Assembly (NCBI RefSeq): GCF_022605165.1 | Contig: NC_063070.1 | Span: forward strand, 1,922,001-1,986,000 | DNA length: 64,000 nt | Direction of reading: 5' to 3' | From: Purpureocillium takamizusanense | Taxonomy: Eukaryota; Ascomycota; Sordariomycetes; Hypocreales; Ophiocordycipitaceae | Shown here: positions 48,889 through 61,281 of the stretch, piece after piece | How the letters are laid out: each line of letters begins with the position of its first letter | Position numbering within the stretch: the first letter of the stretch is position 1 | Notes under the pieces: model-generated | Database searches by the model: none | What the model was told of the DNA's origin: nothing | What the model saw: the letters and a program-made list of their open reading frames with translations, nothing else | Made by a program: the position numbers and the translations under genes

Positions 48889-49440
48889 TCAGCCTAGCTG
48901 CGTGTCGACTGCGGTCTTGATCCCGTCCAGGGCATATCCCGAAAACGTGCCAAAGGCTGAAAAGTCCGTGCGTGAGCGAGACAGGCTGCGCGGACTGGAG
49001 GATTGGACGATGACGCAGCATTTGCCCGAGCTTCTTGTAGCGGTTTTGGGGATTGAAATGGCCATTCAAATACCATGGTCCCTGATCTTGTTTGTCGAAT
49101 CCTTCGGGGTTTGCGTCGAAGAGGGCGTCGCCATCGTGCTTGTGGGACAAGTCACTGACTGGGGTCTTGCCAGTCTCTCTGGGGCATTCTGCTTCGAGTT
49201 TGTAGGTGTGTTGCGTCTTTGTCTCAAACACGCATATGCGCCTAAACTGCAGAGTGCAGACCCAGACGCCTTTTTTGGGTGCTTGACGAACGACTCCATG
49301 TCATGTTCCTGCGTGACGTTGTCGGACAGCATCTTGAACTCAACAAGGATGTAGTTATTTCGTGCATGAGAATCGTGGAGTTGATGACGTTGGATCTGGT
49401 GGCCCGTTCACCGGGATGCGAGTCTTGACGGGGCGGTGTC
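48889..49440 (-). pseudogene. Degenerate unidentified gene
   Basis: The minus strand carries several strongly protein-like stretches in the same direction but in different frames. In order these are ERATRSNVINSTILMHE, NNYILVEFKMLSDNVTQEHD, MESFVKHPKK, GVWVCTLQFRRICVFETKTQ, DALFDANPEGFDKQDQGPWY, LNGHFNPQNRYKKLGQMLRH and finally DFSAFGTFSGYALDGIKTAV ending at a TGA (48889-48891). No GT-AG introns reconcile them, so single-base frameshifts are likely. The layout faintly recalls the N-terminal domain of fungal FunK1-type proteins, but I would not name it. Confidence 0.4.
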
Positions 49441-51055
49441 AGGCATCACCCGCTTGTGGATCGAGGTTTTGCGTGCGGCGGCGCATTGTCACTCCCCAGC
49501 GCCCCAAGCTTAACACCCGGGCGAGCCGATGAAGGATGAATTGCAAACAGGGGGGGCTTTTTGCGTAATCCTACAGTATACTATGTGCCTCGCCCCGCTT
49601 GGGGACCCTTCTGCATCCCGATACCTAGTTACTAACGTACCTATCCGCGAGTTGAATGAAGCGCCACTAAACTCCGACCCAGCGACAAGATATTAAGGCA
49701 TCTCGCCATTTGAATGCGCAGTAAGTACTGCCGGTGGCCAACTCAATAGAGTCAAGATCATTGGCTTGTAGGCCTAACTACGGCCGTCGTCAGTGGCGGC
49801 GCGACGTGCATATCAAGTCAAGAACATGACCGGGGTCGCAAGTTGAAAAGAATGGAACGTTGCGAGTGGTTGGGGCTCGTTTCGTTGAAAAACAAAAGTG
49901 CAGATTGAAGCTTCACGCGGCAGCCTGTCGGAGCAATTTGACTCTGTGCGCGGACAGCAACGGCCCAGAGTCGCTCGTGGTCACTGCCATATCGTGAGAG
50001 CGTCACGTCTTCACCGTTGTGGCACCTCCGGATAGGAGTCCGCCGCTACTCCAGCTGCTTGTCTGCGTGCGTCTCACCCTTTGGCATCTCTGGCGGCACG
50101 CCGCCCCCCCCATCTTGGGACTTTGCCTTTGCGGCTCGGCTTCTCAACTCGCGGGTTGAATCAGTCCACAGCCCCCAAGACCGCCCGGCCGACTGTGAAT
50201 CATTGGATGGCATCATTGATGTTAGTCGTTGGCTGGGGAGGGGCCGGGGATGGGTTGCACAGTATATTAGATTGCAACTACCAAGTACGTGTCAACGTGG
50301 CTGTGTTTTGGTGGCCTGGTCTTCTGGCTAGCGAAATTGATAGTGGATGCGGGCTCCTGTTTGCTACATGTAAATCGGGCGGCATTCACGAGCGTAATGA
50401 ATGCCGAATGTGGTTGTAGATCGTCGGTCGGACTTGTCAGGTTAGAACTGGCCGCAATCGTGCCGCAGTCCGTTTCATGCCCAGCCTTGAAGGTTGCTGT
50501 AAGTCCCGGTGCATGCGCACCCTGACCGAATAGTCAAGTACGTTTCGCGCGCCAAGTTTAGTGCCAGGAAAGTAGCAAATAAGACATACATAAATACAAC
50601 ACATACATAGGTACGGCAGTACAGAGCGTGCCCTTGCCGATAGATATCAAGCTCCTGGCGCCATCTCTGCCGCTAGTAGCGCGATGCCGGGCCAGTCGGC
50701 AGCCGACCCTGCCCGTCCGCGAGCACATGGCAGGCCAGTGGCTGGTGTGCAGGTGCAACGTCAGCCTTGCTAGGCTGGCAGGTGCCCTCACAGCAGTAGA
50801 GGTAGCCAGTACCGACGGGCATTGCAAGCCCCCGAGACAAAAAATCTGGGGCTTCTCAAAAATTTTACACAGACGAATAGCGCCTAGGTATACCCAAGGG
50901 GGCGCAGGGTGCGGCTCTTCGGTCCTTTCAGAGGCTTTTTGGAGGGGGGTGCCGCAGCAGGGAAGGCAGCGGAGGGGGGATCGACGCAGCAGGGGGGGTC
51001 CGGATGACGACCTCCCACCAAGCCTCGACATGGTGGACGGCACGTCGAGCACGCA
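49441..51055. other. Intergenic region
   Basis: No gene is supported in this 1.6 kb. Confidence 0.4.
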
Positions 51056-51278
51056 ATGAAGCTGGCCACCTCCGGGGGCGCCTCGCCCGAGTTCGAGACT
51101 GCTAACTGGCAGGACATCATGCTTCAGTCCCGGGCCAAGGTAGCTTGCTTCCATCCGCATCACGGACGCAACGCCCATCCACTTACAGAAAGCCTGCGAC
51201 GCTGCGGCTGACACCATGTCGTCGTCGTCGCTCGCTCGCTCCCCAATCGTAGCCCTTGATTATGTTTGTCGCGGCTAA
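51056..51278 (+). CDS. Small two-exon protein, 57 aa, unknown
   Basis: ATG at 51056 (context ACGCAATGA). Exon 1 ends at 51139 with GTAGCT, a 49-nt intron ends ...CTTACAG and exon 2 runs 51189-51278; both junctions are in phase 0. The peptide starts MKLATSGGASPEFETANWQD and ends IVALDYVCRG. It may be a genuine small gene or the 5' end of a decayed larger one; the N-terminal ANWQDIMLQSRAKK resembles lead-in helices of several enzyme families without identifying one. Confidence 0.3.
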
Positions 51279-52098
51279 AAGTGTAAGTTTCATGCCGCTT
51301 GGGTGTTTCGAACATGGTGGTTTTTCGGGCCTCTGGACGAGCCGAAATGTACGGGTGACAGCCGCCTATCTTGCGTGCGGCCCCTCGAGTTGCAATGGGT
51401 TACAATTTCCATCACCGTCTGCCTCTTGTCCTGGACTCTCTGGCCATCCATACCCGTTGAAGCTCATCCTCCTCGATGCTCGCAGACATATGCTCTCCCC
51501 TACCGGCTCTATTTTTGAAACATCGGTTGAGGGGAACCTGTCCTATCCCAATTGACCGTCGGCCTGTAGCTGCTACGATGGAAATTTAAGCGTCGATGTT
51601 TGGCCGGCGAGCACTAAGATATTAATGGCCCTCGTTACACCGTCACGAGAACCCACGGTTGTGGCTTCCTGAGTTGCGAGCTCCGTGACCTTAGGCTGAT
51701 CCTAGGGGTCCCGGCTCACTATGCCCAGCACGCCAATCGCCCAGTACAGATCGAGCACAGCGTGGGTTTTCCTACCTTTTCCTGGTGTCACAGCAGTTTT
51801 TTGAGGCTCGATGACGTGACACCAGACGCCAGCATTGTTCGGAGCAACAGGAAGTCTACAGTGGATGGACGGGCGTCCCTAGGGGTCTAAGCAGACAGAA
51901 GCATCTCCAGGCCCTACAAGGCCCCATTCACGCGACCGCTTGAACAAGCACCGAAAGCCACTGGCAAATGCCTCACACTGGGCGGCCTTGCACCGAAAAG
52001 CTTGTCGGTGATGTGCTGGCAGGCAGACAGCAAAGAGCCGATTCCCGCTCCATGTCTGCTAGCACGTGTCTACATACATGTAGCCTCTCAGCAAAGCG
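51279..52098. other. Intergenic region
   Basis: No gene is seen; it leads into the promoter of the 93-aa protein gene. Confidence 0.4.
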
Positions 52099-52104
52099 TA
52101 TAAA
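52099..52104 (+). promoter_or_regulatory. TATA box of the 93-aa protein gene
   Basis: TATAAA at 170 bp before the ATG, followed by a CT-rich leader (about 52110-52260), the usual layout of a highly transcribed fungal gene. Confidence 0.5.
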
Positions 52105-52273
52105 GTGGCGGACCCCTTCTACCCCTCGGCCTCTCTGCTCAACTGTCTGTCCCTCCCCATTCTCCCCCACGATCTTGGATTGACTCTGGCTCAACACCAT
52201 TCGCCTCTCTCACTCACCACACGTTACACAATCTTGGTCGCACAAACCATAACCTAGGCGCGACATCACCACC

Positions 52274-52609
52274 ATGAGCTGCAGCGCGTGCTCCGTGAAA
52301 GCCAGCATGGGCTCCATCCCTGGGTAAGCGCGCCCGGCCCTGAGCTTGATTGTCGTTTTTTGACCTTGAGACAACAGCTGCCATTGCGAGGAACGCGTTT
52401 CTGGCGCCGACAAGGCCGCGGAGTCCTCGGCCAGGCTCGCTGACTGGGTGAATGACCGCAGCGAACCTCGCACAGTCGTCCTTGGCGCAGAGGGCTTTCA
52501 AGGCTGGTCCTACTGGAAGCCGCCCGTGCCTGGCCAGGGCAGCGGGAGCGGCATTGGGGGATGGGCGGCGGCCGTTGAAACCACTCCAGAGCCGGCAGCG
52601 CAGAAGTGA
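52274..52609 (+). CDS. Small two-exon Cys-containing protein, 93 aa, unknown
   Basis: The ATG at 52274 sits in a strong context (CACCACCATGA). Exon 1 (52274-52323) joins exon 2 (52378-52609) across a 54-nt intron with GTAAGC donor and ACAACAG acceptor, in phase. The peptide begins MSCSACSVKASMGSIPGCHC, so four Cys lie within the first 20 residues and might bind a metal. It continues with an acidic, Ala-rich helix, then VVLGAEGFQGWSYWKPP and a Gly/Ser-rich end. No signal peptide. I do not recognise a family. The TATA box, pyrimidine leader and clean splice phase support a real gene. Confidence 0.6.
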
Positions 52610-54931
52610 GGGGGGCGGCGCGGGAGTGGGCATTGTGCAACCCATGAGGCCATCTAGCAGCTTGAGCTGCCACGACAGCCCCGGGCTCCACTCGCCAGGC
52701 TTCATTGATCATCAGCATACAGCGACTTGTTTGTGTTGGCTTGGGGGGAGCACACATTTTCTATTTACTTTGCCTTCTATGCCTCTTGGCGCTTGTGTTA
52801 TGTGAGCAATACACCGGTCGGGGAGTCGAGGGTTGATTTTGAATGATTGAAAATTGCCGAAAGACTTTAGCAGCTACAGCGTGAAGAAAAACCTTTTCAC
52901 AATGATGAACCTACTCATTCGCCTTTCTGAAGGGTCTGGCTTGATCTGTCGGGCGCATCAAGCCGCGATGCCCGTCGCGCTTTCCGTCGCGTCAGACAGC
53001 GGATGTATGTGGACAAGTAGAGAGGCGCTCTTTTTTTTGTTTCTTTTTTTTTTTTGGCAGTACGGGTTTTGTCGCCGCATGAGTACGGAGCACGTCCAAT
53101 CGCATCGGACTGCGCATGTCAGCACAGGAGGGTAGGGTAGGGCTGACCAGGAGCGCTCAGACGCCCTTGTCCGCGTCGCGTGTCGGTCACAACACACCGA
53201 GGCGCGGCCACAATGTACCGCATCATACCCTTGACAAATGCCTCCAAAGGGCGGGCTGGCTGCCCGGTCCCTTTTTTCGAGATTTGAAAAAACCGCCCGC
53301 TCTCGTCCGGCGTCCTAAACGCTGAGACAGTGGGACGAGGTCGACAGTGGAGAGACTCGGGGCCGCCCAAACGGGCTTAGCGGTGGAATCCATAGTAAAT
53401 CCGGGCTGGCGGCCCGAAACGCTGTCTACTTTTAGCGGCCGCGCCGCCGAGGTGGGGAGTGTAGTGTCATCGGCAGTCGTTGGGGCCTTGGTTTTCCAGG
53501 TGTTTGGAGGGCGTGGGGTTGAGATGGAGCCGGACCAAGATCAGACAATGGAACTCGGGCCCTTCAGGGAAGGGGACCCCGGGGGGGGGGGGGGCTTGTT
53601 GGGGGAGCACCGAACGCCCCGACCCACCCACCACAGCGCGACACGCCACGACAAGACACGACGGACGCACAAACGTCCATCCAGGGTTGAAGCTGCTTGA
53701 CCTCTGACTGTTATTTTCTTTCTTTTTTTCTTTTCCTCCCGTCTCCTTGGCCGGTTGGTGCAGGCGCACAGGCAAGGCTAGCCCCACCCGGGGGCAACTG
53801 GCAAGAAGTTGCACTGCGGCATCGCCTGATTGGACCACTAGAGTCGCGCGTGCTGGCTGCCCACAGAATCGTGCGCTGAGTTCGGCGCGGGGGTGTACTG
53901 GGTAGCGTAGCGCCATGAACTGGGGTTGGCGGGTCCAAGACGCCTTGGCTTTCCGTCTGCACGCGGGCGGGTGGAAACGGTCCCCACGAGTATCCATGCC
54001 GCGCCATGCTCTTTTCTGATCCCTCTTCTTCGTACTTTGTAGTACTGCCCACCATCTCTTTGTATCATCTCATGGTTCGGGAGACAGTGGGTATTGTCGA
54101 GGCGGTTCGGTTGCCTGGTTGCCTGGCAGACATGGGCGTCCAGGTGGCCGGCTGTGGGACTCGAACTAAGCCATCCATCGCAGAGGGCAAGGGGATCCTG
54201 GCTCTGCCTCCATCAGAAACTCCAACTCCAGTAGGCTGTGCCGTTCGTCTGGTGCTGGTTACTGCTGTACGACGAACAGGCAGACAGGCGTGCAGACAGA
54301 TGACAGGCAGACAAGGGCCCGCGTCAATGGACATGCTCGCCATGCGGCTTGTCGTACGGCAGACAAGACGGCGAGAAGCCCTCCATCCACCCCTTGCCCC
54401 TGTTGACCAGCTACCCATGTTCGCCGCTCCCCCAATCCCCGGTCCTTGCCCCTCGGCGGCCAACCACCACCACCACCAAAGGCCCCCCTGGAGTCCCGTC
54501 AGTTCACGTCGCTCGAGCCGACGAGCCCCCCCATCGTGCGCAAGGCAACTGCCCGCCTACCTAGCCACCTTGGTCGCTCGACGCTCCCGGCCCCACTGCC
54601 CGTCTTTGACTTGAGTTGAGAGTAAGGTGCTCACCTGGGTCGGTTGTGTCAGCTCGCCTTTCTCTCGAGGCCCTAGTTCAATACCTGGGCTCGTCCCTTC
54701 GTCTCTCCACCACTGGCACAATCCAAGCGCCGTCTGGATCCGCGCGGCAGTTTCTACGTTTCGTCATTTCTATCGTCCATCTTCTTCATTTTTCGCCACT
54801 GCGGACGGTGCTGTCCTGCGGGGTATAGTCTTCTGCCAGTCTTTTGTTGTCACGTCCATCTTTCGTCGGGTCTACTTTGTTTCTTGTCTCGTCCCGATTT
54901 GGGCGCCGGTCGTGGTGGCGGCTTCGTCATC
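52610..54931. other. Intergenic region with homopolymers
   Basis: It contains a T-rich run (about 53031-53055), a 14-G run (53581-53594) and a CCA run (about 54466-54479). The last 300 bp form a TTC/CT-rich leader before the next small gene. Overlapping frames here are not supported. Confidence 0.45.
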
Positions 54932-55268
54932 ATGCCTACCGAGAGCGGTTCGGACTCGGTGCGTGTTTGTGTCGGCAGCGACAAAGAGTATGTCATGCCC
55001 ACCCAAGCTTCTCATTCCACAACGGAGCACAGCCAGTGCTGATATATAGCTGATTTGTTTTTTTGGGTTTAGTTTTGACCCAGTCGATGGCGGCTCGGAC
55101 CCCCAGCCGGACCCTGACCCTGACCCCGAACCCCCAGAGCCGATGGACATACAAGCCTGGGTCAATGACTCGGGTGCCTCTGTCGTGCTCCTGTCCCTCG
55201 TGCCGCGGCAGGATACGCAGACACAAGGCGCGGGGCCGGCGACACACCAGGAAGGCGGTCGCTCCTGA
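54932..55268 (+). CDS. Small two-exon acidic protein, 83 aa, unknown
   Basis: The ATG at 54932 is followed by exon 1 to 54987, an 85-nt intron (GTATGT, branch-like GCTGAT, pyrimidine tract, TTTAG) and exon 2 at 55073-55268, in phase. The peptide begins MPTESGSDSVRVCVGSDKDF, has an Asp-Pro/Glu-Pro run (PQPDPDPDPEPPEP), then MDIQAWVNDSGASVVLLSLV and a polar tail. It has neither a signal peptide nor a TM segment. The long pyrimidine-rich leader and consensus splice sites favour a real gene. No family recognised. Confidence 0.5.
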
Positions 55269-58200
55269 TCAACCGACTTGATCACCGCCACCTACCTTAT
55301 GCTTGGTCCGTACACGCACTGGTTACGGCCTTTATAGGCGTGGCCCACAACATCCGCGGTCGGCTCGACGCACCGCACTTTTCGGACAATGACGTCCGAA
55401 CGCCCCGTTCAACACGGCAACAACGTTTGGCTGCACGCCGTATCGTTCAACACCCTACTCCATGCAGCCGCGGATCATGGATCCAGCTTCGACATCTGAA
55501 ATATGTTGGCCAACATAACGTCAATTTTATCGTCTTCTTTCTTCTCATGGGTCAATTCTGTTTTCGTACCACGAGCCAGCGCTGTCAAAACGTGGCGGGC
55601 GAGCTTGGGCCGCCGCTCCAAAAGTGCGCCAAGAAGGCTCGCACTTTTGACTCTGTCTGCCCGCCGTCACGTCAGTCCTTATTAGCTTAGTTTGTTTGGC
55701 CCAAAAATAAGACATTCGTTGTGACGCTCGCTCGCACAAGTCTCCAGTGACACACAGTTGACCAAGAAGGGCAAGGAGCTGTTGGCGTCATCGGCGGCGA
55801 TGGCTTCCATCGGCAAGGTAGATTGTACAGTAGTCGAAACTGCAATCTGCAGCAAAATTTTCGGGTCAGGTGGCCGCGCCGAATCTCGCGGCTGCGTTGG
55901 AAATGTGCAGGTTTCGAGATTGGGGAGAGCCACGTGTCCGCCGCGAACGGTGCACGCCCCGGGACCAACAAGCGTACAGACCCTCGCCAGTTGAAGAGAT
56001 CGGATCCTGTGCGGCTGGACGGGGGTGATCCTAGCTTCACGGCCGGTGGCTCGCCACTGTTGGTGCTGGTTTCCAAAAGGGACCGGCCCTTGGTTGGAGT
56101 GTGCACGATACGATACGTGGGCAATGCGGCGCCATAAGGGAGCCGCCCCGTGGCAGGAAAACCATGTTGCCTAACGCAGAGGGATGAAGGCATCGTCCTC
56201 GGCTCGGGCTGTTCCCCGAGGGGGAGGGGGGCGGGCATCGTCGGTTCACCTAGCTCGATAGAGAATCCCGCGTACCTGAGACACAGCACGAGGCAAACGT
56301 GAGGGACGGGCCCGTTGCAACATGCCAGACGGGTTGCACAAAAGCAAAGCTGACAGACGGGCATTGATCGACCCGAGGCCACGGGAGCATCCATCCGACT
56401 GCATCCATCCGATCGCTTTGCTACTGCCGGGACCTTCTGCCGCGGGGTCTGACGTGACGGGCCTGCGCGCCGCACCGAAGTCAGCGTGTGCACCCTGGCG
56501 AAGGCTGATGTGGTGCGGGCGGCGCCTGCATCGCATCCTCTTTGTTGGCTCGACGTTTCTCCATGTCTGCATCCGTGACAGAGCCAATTGCGGCGCGGCG
56601 TCATATATGACGCGCGGGCCATAGGGAAAATCCGTCCGCTCCTGCAAGGTTCGGCATAAGAGTTGCTCCAGCAGGGTGGTTGGTTGAAGCACTCAAGCGC
56701 AACGCCCCCCCCCAAGCACCCCCGGGAGCGGATGAGCACGCGGTCAGCCTTGGTTGAAGCAACGTCCGTTCTGGCGCCGATTCGCCACGGCAGCCGCCAT
56801 GCCTCCCTTTTTTTTGGGCCTTGCTCTACCCAAGCGCCAGTCTCCGATTGGGGCTCCGCGCCTGCGCGTTCGGCCTTGTGCCCCGAAGGGGGTTTCCATC
56901 GTCAAGCGTCGCGGCAGCCATCACGCCTGATGATGCGCAACCCCTACCGTGAGACCGGCGATCGATCGGGCTGTCAATGACTGCCTGGACCGTTCCCTTG
57001 TTAGCGCGGACCCTGCACCTCTCGGGGGGGTGAGGCTGCACCGGCCACCTGGATAGGCTGGCGCGGTGTAGTTTGCATGATGTCTGGCGTGCCCCGACAC
57101 CCAGGGCAATCGGCACCAATAGCATGGCCGCGGGTAGCAAGGGAAACGTGTATTCACGCACATATGCGAGCCAGCGTATTCTGTTGAGTTGCGCCGGAGA
57201 GGCAATTCACGCTCACAGCGCAAGTGCCGGGTGCCCGTGCGAAAAATGAGGCACCGATGGAAGCTTGATCGTGCGTGGCACTTTATATATCTCACGGGCC
57301 TCGTCGCCTCAGCTTTCGGACGATTATCCATGCCCTGGCTGATTCTGTTCCGGCTTGTCCCCAGGTCCACCATGTCCTCCACACGGGCAAACTGTGGCTC
57401 AGATGCTGGGTGTCTGTGAGTGCACACCACCCCTGTCCCAGCGGCTGGCTCTACCTTATGGACAACCACTACTACCAAGGTACTAACAAGCGAGTGTCGC
57501 CATACAGTGATGATGAGTTGCATCCCGCGGGCGACAACACAGAACCACATGACCGCAAACGGCCGGCCATGGAACACTACCTACGCTGTCTCGACGACCC
57601 AGTCAGCGCGAGGTTGATTGCAGAGCAACTTCTGATGTACTCAATCCAGCCCGTGTTGAGGGGTGTGGCCGCCTGCTTTGTCTCGGTGCAGGTCACTGCC
57701 GAGGCACATGGACCTCTGGTGCCGACAGAGACATGGCCAATGAGGGGACGAGCAAATACTTTGGGGTAACTTGTGTTGGTTCACTTTGTTTGGGGGGTCG
57801 CGGTTGAATGTTGCTGAGTATGCATCGCAGGCACGCAGCGCGGGCCTGAGGCAAAACATTGTTGGAAGCTTGGGTTGGATCGGAAGCGATTGCGGCGGCA
57901 TGGCACGCACGCCTTTGATGGGTGCGAATGAGGCGTTGCCCTCGAACAGACACCCCGCCTCAATAGTAGTACGTACTCTCAATGCGCATGATGCCCAGGC
58001 TTATACGAAGTCATCCATACATGTAGCGCTCCAGCCCCGCATCGTACCGGGGGCACAGGCTGCACCGGGCAGACAGCTTCTGGCTCGACTGCCCGCCCTG
58101 GGAATTCCAGATGCCAATGCCAATGCAGCACTCCTGCTACCCAGCGTCATGGCTTGGTGGCGTGTGCCCCTTGGCTTGCCGACGTTTCGTCGCATGGCGT

Positions 58201-59450
58201 AGCATGGCGGCGCGTCCCGTCAGTGTGGCGGTCCGAGTGGGGCCGCGAGATTGTGGAACTTGGAAGTCCGTCTGCGGGGCTTGTTGGCTTCCGGGCGGCG
58301 GCGGGCGCGGGAAAAACGGGAGTTTGATCGGGCGGCCGGGCTCGAGACCGGCCTTCTGCCGTGCTACGTGGGAACTCGCGCACCAGCGTCGTGTGAAGGA
58401 CAAAAAACGCAGCTCCATGTATGAAGCATGAACGGGCGCCGAGGACGCAGTACAGCGGGGACACGTGATGTTGCCTGGAGTCGCCGACTTGACAAGTCAC
58501 CACATACTTACTGTATGTACAGTATATGCATACCTTATGTAGGGCATGCATTGTGTGTCATGTCATGTTATAGGTACTACCTGTAAGTAGGTTTCCCACC
58601 CGATGATTGATCGACTGGTTCCCGGCGCTCACAGACCACCACATCGGCAGCTGTGTCGAATCGCGGCCGCGCGCAAGGTCCAGCCAACAAGCCCCATGAC
58701 GAATGCATGTACAATGTGCCTGCACTGCGCATCAACCCAACCAGCGGCACGTCAGCTGCGCAGCCCCGTTGGAACCGTTTGACGGGACGTGCAGCGTAGG
58801 TACCAAGGTTGCATCTTGCAGCAAGGTACCTAGGTAGAGGTAGTAGTCGAGAGTCGAGACTCGCTCGAGGCGACGATGACAACTGGAAAGTGGAGAAGAG
58901 GCTAGTACCAAGGGCACCTGTCATGCCAAAAAAAACAAAAAGCTTACTAAAAGGCCGACTCTCCGGGTGGGTTTCCAAGCATCCGATGCCCGAGCACGCC
59001 ATCGACCTAGCGCCAGGGCTTTTACACGTTGAGTAGGTAGTATTTCACGTCAACCTCCCGCGTGGTGCGCACGCGACAGAACGTTTTCCTGCGTCACCCT
59101 CGCCCTTCCCCCCATCCCAAAAAGAACGCCTCACCTTGGCAGCCAAACGGCCGGTTGTCCAACGGTTGTACGTACTGCCGACAGACTGCCCGCCGCTGCC
59201 GCTGACCGGGATCGCGACTTGCCTCTTTTCGGCCTTCAATCGCCTTCCGCATTGGGCGGCGCTGCCCCGCATCTGCGTCAGCAGCGGCTCTAGGACCAAG
59301 GGACCGACTAGTAGTTACGTTCGTTCGTACTGCAAGTCGCAGCTCAAGAGTCGCCAGTCTCAGACAAACCCTGGCACGAGGGACATCTCAGACATTGATT
59401 CTCCTCCTTCTCCTCACGCTCCTTCAACAAAGCCTCACAAGAAACGCAAC
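55269..59450. other. Long intergenic region
   Basis: Over 4 kb with no gene I can support. A 350-codon minus-strand frame (56739-55687) and a 103-codon plus-strand frame (57458-57769) are open but lack splice structure, domains or protein-like composition throughout. The 3' end (59136-59450) is the leader of the permease gene: it is open in frame but has no ATG before 59451. Confidence 0.45.
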
Positions 59451-61281
59451 ATGGGGCACATGCACGAGGCCAACAGGCCGCCCCCCTCGGGCAAGGAGCC
59501 GCAGGCCGAGCTCGAGGAGGGCCAGGTCTTCGCCCACTCGGACCGCCTCAAGCGCTCCCTCTCCGCCCGCCAAGTGCAGATGATTGCCATTGGCGGCACC
59601 ATTGGCACCGGTCTGTTCCTCGGCACCGGCAAGTCGCTGGCCACGGGCGGGCCGGCCTCGATGCTCATCTGCTACGCCATCATCGGCGCCATCGTCTTCG
59701 TCACCATGCTGTGCCTCGGCGAGATGGCCGCCTTCATCCCCGTCGCAGGCAGCTTCTGCACCTACGTCGGCCGCTTCGTCGACGACGCCTTTGGCTTCGC
59801 CCTAACCTGGAACTACTGGTTCAACGACGCCGTGTCCACCGCCTCCGACCTGGTCGCGCTGCAGCTCATTCTCAAGTACTGGACCGACAACTTTCCCGGC
59901 TGGGCCTTGAGTCTCATCTTTTGGTTCGTCCTCATCGGCCTCAACATTATCACCGTGCGCGCCTATGGCGAGGTCGAGTACTGGCTCAGCCTGCTCAAGG
60001 TCATCACCATTGTTGTGAGTCCCCCCTCTTTTAAGCGGGCGGGGCGCTAAACCCGTGTGTGTTACCAGCCACTGACAAAACCCGATCCAGGTCTTCATCG
60101 TCATGGGCATTGTCGTCAACGTGGGCGGCAACATGGATCACCACTATATTGGCGGTGAGAACTGGCACATTCCCGGCGCGCCGTTTGTCGACGGCATTGG
60201 GGGCTTCGCCTCTGTCTTCGTGACGGCGTCATTTGCCTGTACGTTGTACTTTGTCCCTTCTTACGCATTAGTTGGAGCGTCGCTGACGGAACCGCAGATG
60301 GCGGCACCGAGTCCATTGCAATCACGGCTGGCGAGACCAAGAACCCGACCAAGAACATGCCGCGAGTCGTCAAGAACGTGTTCTGGCGCATCCTGCTCTT
60401 CTAGTAAGCACCTCTCTCTCCGTCACAGCCCCATCACTCACCTGACTCCCATCAGCATCCTGTCGATCCTGCTCATCGGACTCAACGTACCCTACACGTA
60501 CCCCAACCTTTCGTCCAAGGAAACGACCACGTCGCCCTTCACCATTGTGTTCCAGATGACGGGCGCCAAGGCTGCTGGCAGCGTCATCAACGCCGTCATC
60601 CTCACCAGCGTCTTGTCTGCGGGCAACCACGCGCTTTTCGCGGGTGCGCGTCTTTTGTTCACACTTGGCGCCGAGGGTCACGCCCCGCGCTTCTTTAGCA
60701 AGCTAAACCGCCACCAAGTGCCGTGGGTTGCAGTTCTGGCGACCAGCCTCGTCGCAGGGCTGTGTTTTGGTTCCAGCTTCATCGGCGCAGGGCAGCTCTG
60801 GACCTGGTTGCAAAAGTACGTCTTGAGTCGCCATCTCACCCCAGTCGCTCTCCAGTACGATGCTAACCTCACAAGTCTTGTCGGCGTCTCAAATCAGCTC
60901 AGCTGGATCTCCATTGGCATCGCTTCTCTGCGATTCCGCGCGGCGCTCGAGCGCCAGGGCAAGACGCACCTGCTCCCCTTCAAGAACTGGACGTACCCGT
61001 GGGGCCCGTGGATTGCCATTGTGCTCAACAGCTTCCTCGTCCTCGTCCAGGGGTGGAGCTGCTTCAGCCCGAAATTCGATGCCGTCAGCTTCGTCAGCTT
61101 CTACATTGAGCTGCCTGTGATGCTCGTCATGTTTGTGGCGTGGAAGGTGATCAAGCGGACCAAGTTCGTGAGATTGGAGGAAATGGATCTCGAGACAGAT
61201 GTCTACCCAGCGGAGCCGGAGCTGGAGAAGGAGAAAGGATGGCGGTCGAGAGCAAAGAGCGCAGTGACGTGGGTGTTTTAG
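59451..61281 (+). CDS. Amino acid permease (YAT/APC family)
   Basis: Five exons, 59451-60014, 60091-60238, 60298-60403, 60456-60815 and 60876-61281, join in phase to give 527 aa. The hydrophilic N-terminus leads to the family signature MIAIGGTIGTGLFLGTG, and about twelve membrane segments follow, as in Dip5/Gap1-type transporters. Typical blocks include GEMAAFIPVAGSF, ESIAITAGETKNP across the second intron, and SVLSAGNHALFAGARLL. The C-terminus is short and cytosolic (VRLEEMDLETDVYPAEPELE), like the regulated tails of fungal permeases. It imports amino acids at the plasma membrane with protons; the exact substrate cannot be told. A GATA factor lies 790 bp downstream on the same strand. Confidence 0.93.

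Noticed and set aside
55687..56739. 350-codon open frame on the minus strand
   Set aside because: The composition is rich in Cys, Arg, Pro and Ser without domain or splice context, as expected for chance frames in GC-rich DNA; overlapping frames are equally open.
57458..57769. 103-codon frame beginning MDNHYYQGTNKR
   Set aside because: A competing frame in the same place is equally plausible and no splice pattern decides; left unannotated.
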